Numbered from the stretch's first letter, positions 42,068 to 51,116 are shown. The stretch: 64,000 nt of DNA from SIG452 sp045631485 (GCA_045631485.1 JAZQUU010000022.1:19327-83326), one strand, 5' to 3'. The notes: generated by a model from the letters alone, not told the origin. A program made the numbers and translations.

Positions 42068-42163
42068 ATAAAAACCGGAAAAAAATCTGACCTTGCCAAA
42101 CGCCTGTGATGTTTGCTATTCTTTGGTTGAGTAGTGTCAACAAAGAAAATTTGAGGTGATAAA

Positions 42164-42415
42164 ATGACTCTTACCAAAGAAGAAAAAGAAAAATACGAGG
42201 GCTACAACCGTGCCTATAATCTTTACAGTCCCAATCATACAGACTCCAACAACCAATTTCTGAAGGAAAAACAAAAGGCAGAGGAAGCTAAAAAGAAACG
42301 TCAGCAAAAGCTTCTGGAAAGATTAGGAAAAATGAAACAATCTGCCGTAAAACGCGGTATGTACGGTCAGAAACCCTATCAGGCAAAAGTAACCGAGGAA
42401 ACATCCAATGGTTGA
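42164..42415 (+). CDS. Small Lys/Glu-rich protein upstream of portal-like gene
   Basis: The protein has 83 residues and no recognised family. It is highly charged and probably helical (KEEKEKYEGYNRAYNLYSP, then FLKEKQKAEEAKKKRQQKLLERLGKMKQSAVKRGMYG). GAGGTG precedes the ATG. The 3' end overlaps the start of the portal-like gene by eight bases, so the two products are translated together. A size and charge like this could fit a portal-associated adaptor or a nucleic-acid-binding protein, but that is a guess. Confidence 0.75.
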   Translation: MTLTKEEKEKYEGYNRAYNLYSPNHTDSNNQFLKEKQKAEEAKKKRQQKLLERLGKMKQSAVKRGMYGQKPYQAKVTEETSNG

Positions 42416-44273
42416 GAATCTTGCTCTGTTTGTATGTCATGAATTTAACGACAGAAAAGAAAAGCGAAGTCCGTTGGAATTAAAATGGAATTTAAACATC
42501 AATTTCGTAAACGGAAATCAGTATTGCGATGTGGATTACAACGGCAGAAAAATTTATTCCGTGGAAAAACTGTATGACTATCAGGAACGAGCAGTTTACA
42601 ATAACATTGCTCCCATTATGGAAACAAGAGTGGCTAAGCTTTCGGGAGTGGTTCCCCAAATCGGAGCCGCTACGGACAGTTCCGATTTAAATGATATTGC
42701 CAATGCCAAAATCTCCACGGCGGTGTTAAATACGGTTTCCAAACAATTAAACTTTCCCGAAAAGATTGCCGGTGCCGTTGCCATTTCCGAAATGCTCGGC
42801 ACCGCATTCTACAAAACAGTATGGCAAAAGGACCAGGGAGATTTTTTGTATCTTAACAACAGTGAACCTATCAAGGCAGGCGAGGTTGACACCGTGGTGG
42901 TAAGTCCCTACGAAATTTATCCGGAAAGTCTTTATGTTGAGCATATCAATGAACAACGAAGCATTATTCACGCGCATCCTTATCACATTGATGAAATCAA
43001 AGAACAATGGGGACAAGAATTAAAAGGACACCCCGTGAATTTATTTTCTATGACCAACGTGACCAATGTAACGGGTGGACTTGGATGGACAGGCAGCTTA
43101 GAAAGCGTGGGACAAGAAGTGAAAGACGGCTACGATATTGTGTTGGAATACTATGAAAAGCCAACCAAAAAGTATCCCGACGGCAGACTTCTGATTGTGG
43201 CATACTATAATCAGGAGTTGCTCTACGAAGGTCCTCTTCCCTACTTAAATGCCAAATATCACACCAGGGGGTACCCTTTTGTAAAGCAAGTTTCCGTATC
43301 ACGACCGGGTTGTTTTTTCGGGTCAAGTATCATTGAGCGTTTGATTCCGATTCAAAGAGATTATAACGCCATTCAGAACCGTATTAACGAATATTTAAAC
43401 CGTGCCGCCCTGGGAATCCCCGTGATTGAAGATGGCAGCGTGGATGTGGACAGTCTGGAATACTACGGAATGCCTCCGGGAATGCCCATTGTGTACCTAC
43501 GAGGCAGTGAGCCGCCCCGATTTATGGACACGCCCGCCCTGCCGTACAGTTTTTTATCCAAGCAGGATCGACTGGAAGAAGCCTTTGTTTCCATTTCGGG
43601 CATTTCAGAACTGTCCCGATATTCTTCCGCTCCGTCCAATGTGACATCGGGAACCGCACTTTCCATTTTGTCCCAACAAGATGACAACCGTCTTGCTGTC
43701 AGTGCGGAAAACATCCGAAATGCCGTGCTGGAAGTGGCAAAACAATGGCTGCGATTGTATCGTCAGTTTGCATTATTTGAAAGAATGCTTCATTTAGGCG
43801 GTGATGATACCGATAACGCCCTGATTCGTTGGTGTAACACCAATCTGCTCCCCGAACAGTTGGAGTTAACCACTCAAAATGAAATCGAAAATTCACTGAT
43901 GGTCAAACGGGAACTAATCCGCGAGCTCTACACAATGGGACTGTTTACCGACCCGAAAACAGGAAAAATCACCCCGTCGGCAAAATCCAAAATTTTATCT
44001 ATGCTGAAAATGGGAGACTGGGAAAATAAGATGGAAACCGAAACACTTCACGCAACCAGAGCCGCTCGTGAAAACTTAAAAATGAGAGAAAAACTCGTCT
44101 GCCCCGTCAGAGCAAGAGACGAACACGAACTCCATATTGAGGAACACACCAAATATCTGATGACCTCTGAATTTGAAGAGTTGGAATCCAAAGATCCCGA
44201 TCTTACAAAGATTTGGGAAGAGCATCTTTTAAAGCACGAAGAATATCTTATAAAAAACACGGAAAAATTATGA
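42408..44273 (+). CDS. Phage-type portal protein (P22-like family), isolated
   Basis: The protein has 621 residues, full length for a portal. Portal-like stretches run in order: LKWNLNINFVNGNQYCDV near residue 25, NNIAPIMETRVAKLSGVVPQI near 64, FYKTVW near 132, DTVVVSPYEIYPESL near 163, and GSSIIERLIPIQRDYNAIQNRINEYLNRA near 305. After these come SGISELSRYSSAPSNVTSGTALSILSQQDDNRL near 397 and a charged C-terminal helix region. It is intact, without frameshift. No terminase, capsid, protease or tail gene is near. It lies directly after spoIIIAH on the same strand and is closed by its own terminator. Confidence 0.85.
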   Translation: MVENLALFVCHEFNDRKEKRSPLELKWNLNINFVNGNQYCDVDYNGRKIYSVEKLYDYQERAVYNNIAPIMETRVAKLSGVVPQIGAATDSSDLNDIANAKISTAVLNTVSKQLNFPEKIAGAVAISEMLGTAFYKTVWQKDQGDFLYLNNSEPIKAGEVDTVVVSPYEIYPESLYVEHINEQRSIIHAHPYHIDEIKEQWGQELKGHPVNLFSMTNVTNVTGGLGWTGSLESVGQEVKDGYDIVLEYYEKPTKKYPDGRLLIVAYYNQELLYEGPLPYLNAKYHTRGYPFVKQVSVSRPGCFFGSSIIERLIPIQRDYNAIQNRINEYLNRAALGIPVIEDGSVDVDSLEYYGMPPGMPIVYLRGSEPPRFMDTPALPYSFLSKQDRLEEAFVSISGISELSRYSSAPSNVTSGTALSILSQQDDNRLAVSAENIRNAVLEVAKQWLRLYRQFALFERMLHLGGDDTDNALIRWCNTNLLPEQLELTTQNEIENSLMVKRELIRELYTMGLFTDPKTGKITPSAKSKILSMLKMGDWENKMETETLHATRAARENLKMREKLVCPVRARDEHELHIEEHTKYLMTSEFEELESKDPDLTKIWEEHLLKHEEYLIKNTEKL

Positions 44274-44274
44274 T

Positions 44275-44312
44275 AAAAAGTATATTTTTTAAGAATTCGG
44301 AATATACTTTTT
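44275..44312 (+). terminator. Intrinsic terminator after portal-like gene
   Basis: A stem AAAAAGTATATT (44275-44286)/AATATACTTTTT (44301-44312) begins one base after the stop codon. Confidence 0.8.
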
Positions 44313-44345
44313 ATTAGAAATCACCATAAGAAAGGCGGCATTACT

Positions 44346-44573
44346 ATGGAAAACTTACTGAAAAAAATTGCAGCATTATTTCAAAAGCCGGAGGAAAATC
44401 CCTCCTATGATGCACTGATGGAGGCAAAGCAGGAGGTTGCGATTGCCTGGAATAAATTCAACGAGGTAACCCGTGATGAATATATTGATATTGCCATTAT
44501 GAATTTAAACCTGGCAAAAAAACGGTTGGATGTTGCCATCAAAGAATCCAAAGAAGCCGCCTCTGTTTCCTAA
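44346..44573 (+). CDS. Small helical protein, possibly DUF2508 (YaaL-like)
   Basis: The protein has 75 residues. The pattern SYDALMEAKQEVAIAWNKFNEVTRDEYIDIAIMNLNLAKKRLDVAIKESKE resembles DUF2508 proteins of Clostridia (an AxxxFNxVxDxxxID segment and a Lys-rich tail). AAAGGCGG precedes the ATG. It lies between two terminators, so it is a separate unit, and it lacks the bofA gene that often follows yaaL. The family assignment is tentative. Confidence 0.6.
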   Translation: MENLLKKIAALFQKPEENPSYDALMEAKQEVAIAWNKFNEVTRDEYIDIAIMNLNLAKKRLDVAIKESKEAASVS

Positions 44574-44611
44574 GCTATTTCTATCTGATTGTTTTTAAAT
44601 CCTCTCTTAAG

Positions 44612-44650
44612 AAAAAAGGAACTGCATCCCGATGGAGCAGTTCCTTTTTT
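44612..44650. terminator. Bidirectional intrinsic terminator
   Basis: A perfect stem AAAAAAGGAACTGC/GCAGTTCCTTTTTT with an 11-base loop serves the small helical gene (plus) and mgtC (minus). Confidence 0.92.
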
Positions 44651-44660
44651 CTTATGCATC

Positions 44661-45317
44661 TTATAATTCGCTTTTTAATCCGCAATCATACGGAATGGAA
44701 CGAAGGAATTCTTCTTCGTTTAAATCGTAGGGAATTTCTATGTAGAACACATAGGTAAACATCCCGTTTTTCTTTACGATGTTGGTATCGAACAACACAA
44801 TTTTGTTCTGTGAAAAGCGTTCCTTAATGATGTCTGCATTTTCAATGTTTTTCACAGTAAGAATCTTGCTTTTCGGTTTGGAAGTGAATCTTCCGCGAAA
44901 ATGAAGAATGGTTTGTGCCAGAAGAATCAGCAATGTGCCTGAAACACCAACCGCATACATTCCGCAACCGATTGCCATACCGATGCCTGCAGTTGCCCAG
45001 ATACCCGCAGCCGTGGTAAGACCACTGATCATCTGATGCTTCACAAACACCATACCGGCACCCAAGAAACCAATTCCGCTGACAATCTGCGCCGCAATAC
45101 GGGCAGGGTCACGGGTGGTAACGCCTTCGATATTCATAAAGCCGTAAATGGAAACCAGCATCATCAAACAGGATGCTATTGCCACAATACAGTGGGTCCG
45201 AAGACCCGCTTCCTTGGCACGGTTGGTTCTCTCAATACCAATCACCACACCGCACACGCCTGCAATAATCAACCGCAGAAGATACATCGCACTCTGGCTT
45301 AGAAACATCTGTTCCAT
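44661..45317 (-). CDS. MgtC/SapB family membrane protein
   Basis: The protein has 218 residues and five N-terminal membrane segments with family motifs: LLRLIIAGVCGVVIGIERTNRAKEAGLRTHCIVAIASCLMMLVS and RIAAQIVSGIGFLGAGMVFVKH. The last 75 residues form a small soluble domain (ILTVKNIENADIIKERFSQNKIVLFDTNIVKKN). MgtC proteins are linked to growth at low magnesium and in hosts. GGAGGAG precedes the ATG. A structured leader with a nested inverted repeat lies immediately upstream, overlapping the ribosome site. Confidence 0.92.
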   Translation of the reverse strand: MEQMFLSQSAMYLLRLIIAGVCGVVIGIERTNRAKEAGLRTHCIVAIASCLMMLVSIYGFMNIEGVTTRDPARIAAQIVSGIGFLGAGMVFVKHQMISGLTTAAGIWATAGIGMAIGCGMYAVGVSGTLLILLAQTILHFRGRFTSKPKSKILTVKNIENADIIKERFSQNKIVLFDTNIVKKNGMFTYVFYIEIPYDLNEEEFLRSIPYDCGLKSEL

Positions 45318-45327
45318 AGTTCTCCTC

Positions 45328-45403
45328 CTTTCATCAGTAATAAAGCTGCATAAAAAGGAAAATAGTTCCGTTTTATGCTAAAAATATGCTCAACTGATGA
45401 AAG
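45328..45403 (-). promoter_or_regulatory. Nested inverted repeat in mgtC leader, overlapping the ribosome site
   Basis: Outer arms CTTTCATCAGT (45328-45338) and ACTGATGAAAG (45393-45403) pair over 11 bases. An inner hairpin GCATAAAA...GGAA/TTCC...TTTTATGC (45348-45378) sits between them. On the minus strand the distal outer arm ends AAAG, joined directly to the GAGG of the mgtC ribosome site. The other arm starts at the base after the pncB stop codon. Confidence 0.6.
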
Positions 45404-46852
45404 TTATGCGTTGTGATGCTGGAGCATGTTTTCCCGAATCTGCCATAAATCGGGAGATAAATCCACATAATAAGTGTGGGGATTTTCAAATCGGGTCACT
45501 TCATCCCAAAGAGTTTCTACCTCTTGTTTACAGTAGTCCTTCAACTCTTTTAATGTGGGAGAAGTGTAAACCTGTTTCCCATTTTCAAAAATGGGTATCA
45601 ATAATTTTCTTGCGGTAAAATTGGTGACGGTTTTTCTCTTCCAGGTGTACTGGGGGTCAAACAATTCATATTCGGTTACGCCGTCAAACGTTTCGTCGTG
45701 CTTGGTGATAACATCTGCAATCGCCTTTCCCGTTTCGTTGGAATATAAGCGATACAAACTCTTAAAGCCGGGAATGGTGATTTTCGCAACATTTTCCGAT
45801 AATTTGATTTTGGGAATTTCTTCCCCGTCACGAAATACGGAGACCAGTTTATACACGCCGCCGAATACGGGCTCGGATTTGGAGGTAATCAATCGTTCCC
45901 CAACTCCGAAGATATCCACCTTGGCTCCCTGATTTAGCATATCACGGATAATATGTTCATCCAAAGAATTGGATGCCACAATTTTCACATCGGGATACCC
46001 TGCATCATCCAGCATTTTTCTTGCTTTTTTGGATAAATAGGTGATATCACCGCTATCAATACGAATACCTTTCGGGCGGAATCCTCTGGGAACCACCTCG
46101 GTATCAAAGGCTTTAATCGCATTGGGAATCCCTGATTTCAACACATTATAGGTATCCACCAAAAGTGTGCAATCGGCAGGATAACATCTTGCATAGGTCC
46201 GAAAAGCTTCCAATTCGGAATCAAACATCTGCACCCAGCTATGCGCCATGGTGCCGAGTGCAGGAATATCAAAAAGCTGATCGGTCACCGTGCAGGCGGT
46301 TCCTGCACATCCGCCGATATAGGCAGCTCTTGCTCCGTAAATAGCACCGTCATACCCCTGGGCACGGCGGGAACCGAATTCCATCACGGCTCTGCCCTCG
46401 GATGCCTGCACAATTCTGCTTGCCTTGGTGGCAATCAGAGACTGATGGTTCACGGTTAATAAGAGCATGGTTTCCATCAGTTGTGCTTCAATTACGGGAC
46501 CTCGTACAGTTACCACGGGTTCCATGGGGAAAATGGGGGTTCCTTCGGGAATCGCCCACACAGAACAAGAGAAAGAAAAGTTTAAAAGATATTCTAAAAA
46601 CTCTTCCGAAAAAATGTCTTTTTTACGAAGATATTCCACATCTTCTTCGGAAAAATGCAGATTGTTGATATACTCAATCATCTGCTCTAAACCTGCCATA
46701 ATGGCATAACCGCCGTCGTTTGGAATTTTTCTGAAAAACAAATCAAAAGCAACCTCGGTATCCTTCATGCCGTTTTTAAAATAACCGTTTGACATGGTAA
46801 ATTCATAAAAGTCTGTCAGCATAGACAAATTGATGTTGGGATTAAATTTCAT
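45404..46852 (-). CDS. pncB: Nicotinate phosphoribosyltransferase
   Basis: The protein has 482 residues. It shows MLTDFYEFTMSNGYFKNGMKDTEVAFDLFFRKIPNDGGYAI, EFGSRRAQGYDGAIYGARAAYIGG, LVDTYNVLKSGIPNAIKAF and RIDSGDITYLSKKARKMLDDAG, the NAPRTase hallmarks. It converts nicotinate and PRPP to nicotinate mononucleotide with ATP, in the NAD salvage route. GAAGGTG precedes the ATG; the gap to rmuC is 15 bases. Confidence 0.95.
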   Translation of the reverse strand: MKFNPNINLSMLTDFYEFTMSNGYFKNGMKDTEVAFDLFFRKIPNDGGYAIMAGLEQMIEYINNLHFSEEDVEYLRKKDIFSEEFLEYLLNFSFSCSVWAIPEGTPIFPMEPVVTVRGPVIEAQLMETMLLLTVNHQSLIATKASRIVQASEGRAVMEFGSRRAQGYDGAIYGARAAYIGGCAGTACTVTDQLFDIPALGTMAHSWVQMFDSELEAFRTYARCYPADCTLLVDTYNVLKSGIPNAIKAFDTEVVPRGFRPKGIRIDSGDITYLSKKARKMLDDAGYPDVKIVASNSLDEHIIRDMLNQGAKVDIFGVGERLITSKSEPVFGGVYKLVSVFRDGEEIPKIKLSENVAKITIPGFKSLYRLYSNETGKAIADVITKHDETFDGVTEYELFDPQYTWKRKTVTNFTARKLLIPIFENGKQVYTSPTLKELKDYCKQEVETLWDEVTRFENPHTYYVDLSPDLWQIRENMLQHHNA

Positions 46853-46867
46853 AGAAAAAACACCTTC

Positions 46868-48145
46868 TTATTCTTCCATCGGTTCATTTGCATCTAAAAA
46901 TTCGGGAACATCGGGTAATATTTTTTTGGTTTCTTCCTCGGATAAAGAAGAAACACTGTTTAATTTACGTTGGATGGCACGGGTTCTAACTCCCACTAAT
47001 TTTTCCAGTTCTCCGTGTGCCTGATCTAAGCGTTGTTGTGCAGATTTTATCACATTGGAGAATTTCTCAAATTCGGATTTCACGGCACCAAGCACATTCC
47101 ACACTTCACCGGAACGTTTCTGAATAGCAAGAGTTTTAAAGCCCATCTGCAAACTCTGAAGGAATGCGCAAATGGTGGTGGGACCTGCAATATTCACCTT
47201 ATAATCACGCTGCAAAACTTCCACCATACCGTGACGTACCACCTCGGCATAAAGACCTTCCACAGGCAAAAACATAATGGCAAAATCGGTGGTTTCCGGT
47301 GGTGATATGTATTTTTCGCTGATGTCTTTGGCAAACTGTTTGATGCGGCGGTCCAGAGCGGTTTTTGCCGATTCAATCTGTGCCACATCGCCACTGTCGT
47401 AGGCGTCGGTAAGCTGGGTATAAGCGTCCACGGGGAATTTTGCATCAATGGGCAAATAAAGAGGTTCATTCCCGTCTCCGGGTAAACGGATGGCAAATTC
47501 CACCACATTGGCACTTCCCTTTTTCACCGCCACATTTTGGTCATACTGGTCGGGCGAGAACATCTGCTCTAAAATAGCACCCAACTGAATTTCCCCTAAA
47601 ATACCACGGGTTTTCACATTGGAAAGCACCTTTTTCAAATCACCCACCCCGGAGGCAAGGGTTTTCATTTCGCCTAAGCCTTTATACACTTCTTCCAACC
47701 GCTCGGATACCAATTGGAAGGATTTTCCGATACGGTCTTCCAAAGTCTTTTGCAATTTTTCGTCCACGGTTTCCCGCATTTTTTCCAGTTTTTTATTGTT
47801 ATCTTCCTGCATACGGGTCAGTTTGTTTTCCACCGTTTCCCGAATCTGCTCCAGTTTTTTCTCATTATTTTGAGAAAACTGATTGAGCCGTTCCTCGGAA
47901 GATTTCAGTCGCTCGGACACATCCTTCTGAAAGGATTCAAAACGGTTATTCAAATCCTTGATGCGGGCGTCCTGATGCTCTGCACCTTGCTTTTGGGATT
48001 CTGAGAGCATATCAGACATATTTTTTAACTGATTGGTCAACTCCATACGCAGAGCAGAAAAATCATTCTGATTATTTTTGGATACCAAAAGCACAATCAA
48101 AAGCACTAAGATTACCAAAGATAATGCCAATAAAACATATTCCAT
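46868..48145 (-). CDS. rmuC: DNA recombination protein RmuC homologue
   Basis: The protein has 425 residues. An N-terminal membrane anchor (YVLLALSLVILVLLIVLLVS) is followed by a long coiled coil (residues 25-145, repeats of the type LEKMRETVDEKLQK). Next is the RmuC core with GILGEIQLGAILEQMFSPDQYDQNV, YLPIDAKFPVDAYTQL and DFAIMFLPVEGLYAEVV. It limits DNA inversions and may act as a nuclease. It is in a run of close genes, 24 bases after alr. Confidence 0.93.
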   Translation of the reverse strand: MEYVLLALSLVILVLLIVLLVSKNNQNDFSALRMELTNQLKNMSDMLSESQKQGAEHQDARIKDLNNRFESFQKDVSERLKSSEERLNQFSQNNEKKLEQIRETVENKLTRMQEDNNKKLEKMRETVDEKLQKTLEDRIGKSFQLVSERLEEVYKGLGEMKTLASGVGDLKKVLSNVKTRGILGEIQLGAILEQMFSPDQYDQNVAVKKGSANVVEFAIRLPGDGNEPLYLPIDAKFPVDAYTQLTDAYDSGDVAQIESAKTALDRRIKQFAKDISEKYISPPETTDFAIMFLPVEGLYAEVVRHGMVEVLQRDYKVNIAGPTTICAFLQSLQMGFKTLAIQKRSGEVWNVLGAVKSEFEKFSNVIKSAQQRLDQAHGELEKLVGVRTRAIQRKLNSVSSLSEEETKKILPDVPEFLDANEPMEE

Positions 48146-48168
48146 AAATCGCCTCTCCTTTCAAGGTT

Positions 48169-49266
48169 TTAGCGGTATTCTCTCTTGATGGAAGAATCAA
48201 TAAACAAGGGATTGCAATCCGCTTTTACAATATCGCCGATATGAAGACTGCCATCATTTCTCACAATGGCGCAATACATTCCCACACGGCCTAAAATTTC
48301 ATATTTTCCCTGATACAAATACTGTTTCTTTCCGATACTTTTAAAATCGGTAAACATATAACGAAGCACATCAATCAAACGATAGGCATCGTTTTGCTTG
48401 GTGGTGAAAAATCCGTCCTTATAACCGATGCCGATAACGGCAGTATTCATATTCTCTTTTGCTTTGTAGGTATTGCCGTATGCAACATTATCTCCTTTTT
48501 GTAAGGAGTTTTCGTCCAATACCCGCACTTCAAGATATGCAATCCGATGAAGTTTGACGGGTGATTTCATCGGTAGGCGTCCCAAAAAGGCGGAACTGAT
48601 ACGAACTGCATTACGTTTTTTGTTGGGATACAATAAGGCACCGCAGGAATTGGCACTATGAATCACAAGTTTTCCAAACAACTCGGGATTTTTTGCTTTC
48701 ACTTGTTCTAAAATCTTATCAAAGCGTTCATCCTGAGTTTTTGTAAGGTTATATTTTGGTTCAAAGGAACAGGAATAGTGAGTAAAAATCCCCGTAATAT
48801 TCACGCTTTTCCCTTGTTGCTCGAATGCGGATAAAATATCTTTTTCATTTCGATAAGAGAAGCCGAATCTGCCAAAGCCGGTATCGACCTTGATATGAAC
48901 GTTGGGAGCAATTTCAATTTCTTTGGAAACTTTTTGGATAAGCTCCAGATGAGACAATGCTCCAACGGTTAAAGTCACACCTTTTTGAAGCAATTCTTTT
49001 ACGATTTCGGGGTCATTTTCGGGCGTTAATAATAACACGGTGGCATCAAAAAAGCGTTCATCGCTTTTTAAATTAATGGCTTCTTTGGATTCCGACACCG
49101 CAAAATGAGTAATCCCCTGCTCTCTTAAAAAGTTGGCGTAAGGAATGAGGGAAAGACCGTAGCCATCCCCTTTCACCACCGCAAAGATGGTGTTATCTTT
49201 GCAAAATGCTTTGATATTTTGAACATTTTCCGCTAATTTTGCGGTTTCAATCACCATTTTTTTCAT
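48169..49266 (-). CDS. Alanine racemase-like PLP enzyme
   Basis: The protein has 365 residues. The PLP-binding lysine is in IFAVVKGDGYG (Lys32 region; the usual form is AVVKANAYGHG). The barrel includes VKVDTGFGRFGF (substrate-side residues) and IFTHYSCSFEP. The C-terminal beta domain has YGNTYKAKENMNTAVIGIGYKDGF and GRVGMYCAIV, which replaces the usual GRICMDQ. This divergence leaves the substrate open: alanine racemase or another amino acid racemase. The ribosome site is weak (AGGGG about 11 bases ahead), and the start is eight bases from the radical SAM gene's stop. Confidence 0.78.
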   Translation of the reverse strand: MKKMVIETAKLAENVQNIKAFCKDNTIFAVVKGDGYGLSLIPYANFLREQGITHFAVSESKEAINLKSDERFFDATVLLLTPENDPEIVKELLQKGVTLTVGALSHLELIQKVSKEIEIAPNVHIKVDTGFGRFGFSYRNEKDILSAFEQQGKSVNITGIFTHYSCSFEPKYNLTKTQDERFDKILEQVKAKNPELFGKLVIHSANSCGALLYPNKKRNAVRISSAFLGRLPMKSPVKLHRIAYLEVRVLDENSLQKGDNVAYGNTYKAKENMNTAVIGIGYKDGFFTTKQNDAYRLIDVLRYMFTDFKSIGKKQYLYQGKYEILGRVGMYCAIVRNDGSLHIGDIVKADCNPLFIDSSIKREYR

Positions 49267-49274
49267 TTTCTTTA

Positions 49275-51116
49275 CTAACCCCTATTATGACACACACTAT
49301 TGCATTGGTAACGGTTGGCACCGCAACCTGCACACTTGTCCTGACAGTTGGGCGTGGTGATGGCTTCCTTGGCGGTAAGAAGTTCCCGTTTAAAGAATTC
49401 CTTAGTCACACCGCAGAAGGTCACATCCCAGGGTAACACCTCGTCTAAAGAGCGTTCCCGTTCACTGTAAAACTTCATATCCACACCGGCATTTTCAAAG
49501 GCTTTCTGCCAGGTTTCATAGGAGAAATATTCGTTCCAGCCGTCCAGTTTACAACCAAGCTTGTGAGCTTCCAAAATCACTTTCCCCAAACGGCGATCCC
49601 CACGGGCAAACACCGCTTCCAACACGGAAGTTTCCGCATCGTGCCAGTTTAAACGGATATTTTTGGAACGCAAATTTTCCTTAAGCAAATTCTGCTTATG
49701 CAAAATGGTTTCAAAAGAATCCTGAGGTGCCCATTGGAAGGGGGTGTGAGGCTTTGGAACAAAGGTGGAAACCGACACGGTAATTCCAAATCGTTTGCCT
49801 CGTTTTTCCTTGGGAACGCTATAATAAATGGATTCAATTTTTTTCACCAACTCACAGATGCCCAAAACATCCTCGTCCGTTTCAAAGGGAAGCCCGATCA
49901 TGAAATAGAGCTTCACGGTGGACCATCCGTTTTCATAGGCAAACTGCATGGTGTTTAAAATGGTTTCTTCGGAAATATTTTTATTAATAATGTCTCTCAT
50001 TCTCTGAGTTCCCGCTTCGGGAGCAAAGGTGAGAGAACTTTTTCTCACTTCAGATAAGCTTTCCAACGCTTCTTCGTGGAAATTGTCGATACGAAGAGAC
50101 GGCAAAGCTAAGTTAATCATATTTTCCTTGGTAAAGGTATTGAGTTTCCCTTTTAAGTCTTTTAACTGCAGATAATCACTGGTGGATAAGGAAGAAAGCG
50201 AAATTTCTTCATATCCGGTGTTGCAAAAAGATAACTGCGCAATCTCAGACAGTTTATCTGCATCTTTTTCCCGTTTGGGGCGATAAATATACCCTGCCTG
50301 ACAGAATCGGCAACCTCTCATACATCCGCGCATTACTTCCAGAGTGATTCTGTCATGCACCGCTTCCACAAAGGGAACCACCAATTTGGTGGGAAAAATC
50401 GCATCGGACAGATTTTCTATCACCGTTTTTTCCACGGTTTTGGAAACGGATGCCACGGTGCCGTCTTCGTGGTAAGTAACCTCCACCAAAGAAGGCACAT
50501 ACACCCCTTGAAGATTGGATAATTCTTTTAAAATATCTGCTTTTTTCGTGCCCTTTTTCTTGCCGTTTAACACAATGTCGGACACTTTTACAATCACGTC
50601 TTCCCCTTCGCCAATCATAAAGAAATCGATAAAATCGGCAAGTGGTTCGGGATTATATGCACAAGGTCCTCCTGCACAAACCAAGGGATAGGTATCGTCA
50701 CGCTCAATAGCCAAAAGCGGAATCTGAGCTAAAGATAACATGGATAAAATGGAAGAATAAGAAAGCTCATACTGCAAGGTAAATCCGATAATATCGTGGT
50801 CTTTTAAGGGCATTTTGCTTTCTAAGGAATATAGCGGAATCCCTTTTTCTCTAAGCTTGTCTTCCATATCCTGCGCCACCATAAAGGAACGCTCCGCCCA
50901 GATATCGTCCCGACGGTTTAAGATATCATATAAAATTTTGATGCCCAAATGAGACATTCCGATTTCATACAAATCGGGAAAACAGAAGGTAAAATGCAAA
51001 TCGGTTTTATCCCAATCCTTTACCACACTGTTAAATTCTCCCCCTGCATAGCGGGCAGGTTTTTCCACCTCGCATAAGATTTCGTCCAGACGATTCTGTA
51101 AGTTTTCAGTTGCCAT
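49275..51116 (-). CDS. TIGR03960 family B12-binding-type radical SAM protein
   Basis: The protein has 613 residues. The N-terminal region resembles a cobalamin-binding domain (FTFCFPDLYEIGMSHLGIKILYDILN). The radical SAM cluster motif is CMRGCRFCQAGYIYRPKRE near residue 256, with GTQRMRDIINKNISEETIL later. The C-terminus is Cys-rich (CQDKCAGCGANRYQCNSVC). The family's reaction is not established. In many Clostridia the DUF2344 partner and ribonuclease G follow; here an alanine racemase-like gene follows instead. The start overlaps the trmFO stop (TAATG). Confidence 0.9.
   Translation of the reverse strand: MATENLQNRLDEILCEVEKPARYAGGEFNSVVKDWDKTDLHFTFCFPDLYEIGMSHLGIKILYDILNRRDDIWAERSFMVAQDMEDKLREKGIPLYSLESKMPLKDHDIIGFTLQYELSYSSILSMLSLAQIPLLAIERDDTYPLVCAGGPCAYNPEPLADFIDFFMIGEGEDVIVKVSDIVLNGKKKGTKKADILKELSNLQGVYVPSLVEVTYHEDGTVASVSKTVEKTVIENLSDAIFPTKLVVPFVEAVHDRITLEVMRGCMRGCRFCQAGYIYRPKREKDADKLSEIAQLSFCNTGYEEISLSSLSTSDYLQLKDLKGKLNTFTKENMINLALPSLRIDNFHEEALESLSEVRKSSLTFAPEAGTQRMRDIINKNISEETILNTMQFAYENGWSTVKLYFMIGLPFETDEDVLGICELVKKIESIYYSVPKEKRGKRFGITVSVSTFVPKPHTPFQWAPQDSFETILHKQNLLKENLRSKNIRLNWHDAETSVLEAVFARGDRRLGKVILEAHKLGCKLDGWNEYFSYETWQKAFENAGVDMKFYSERERSLDEVLPWDVTFCGVTKEFFKRELLTAKEAITTPNCQDKCAGCGANRYQCNSVCHNRG

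Noticed and set aside
42164..44573. A prophage at 42-44.6 kb
   Set aside because: Only a portal-like gene and a small partner are present. There is no terminase, capsid, protease, tail, integrase or attachment repeat, and the flanks are ordinary chromosomal genes.
49275..51116. The missing ScfB maturase for the SCIFF peptide
   Set aside because: The cluster motif and N-terminal cobalamin-like domain fit TIGR03960. There is no SPASM-type C-terminus and it is 25 kb from scfA.
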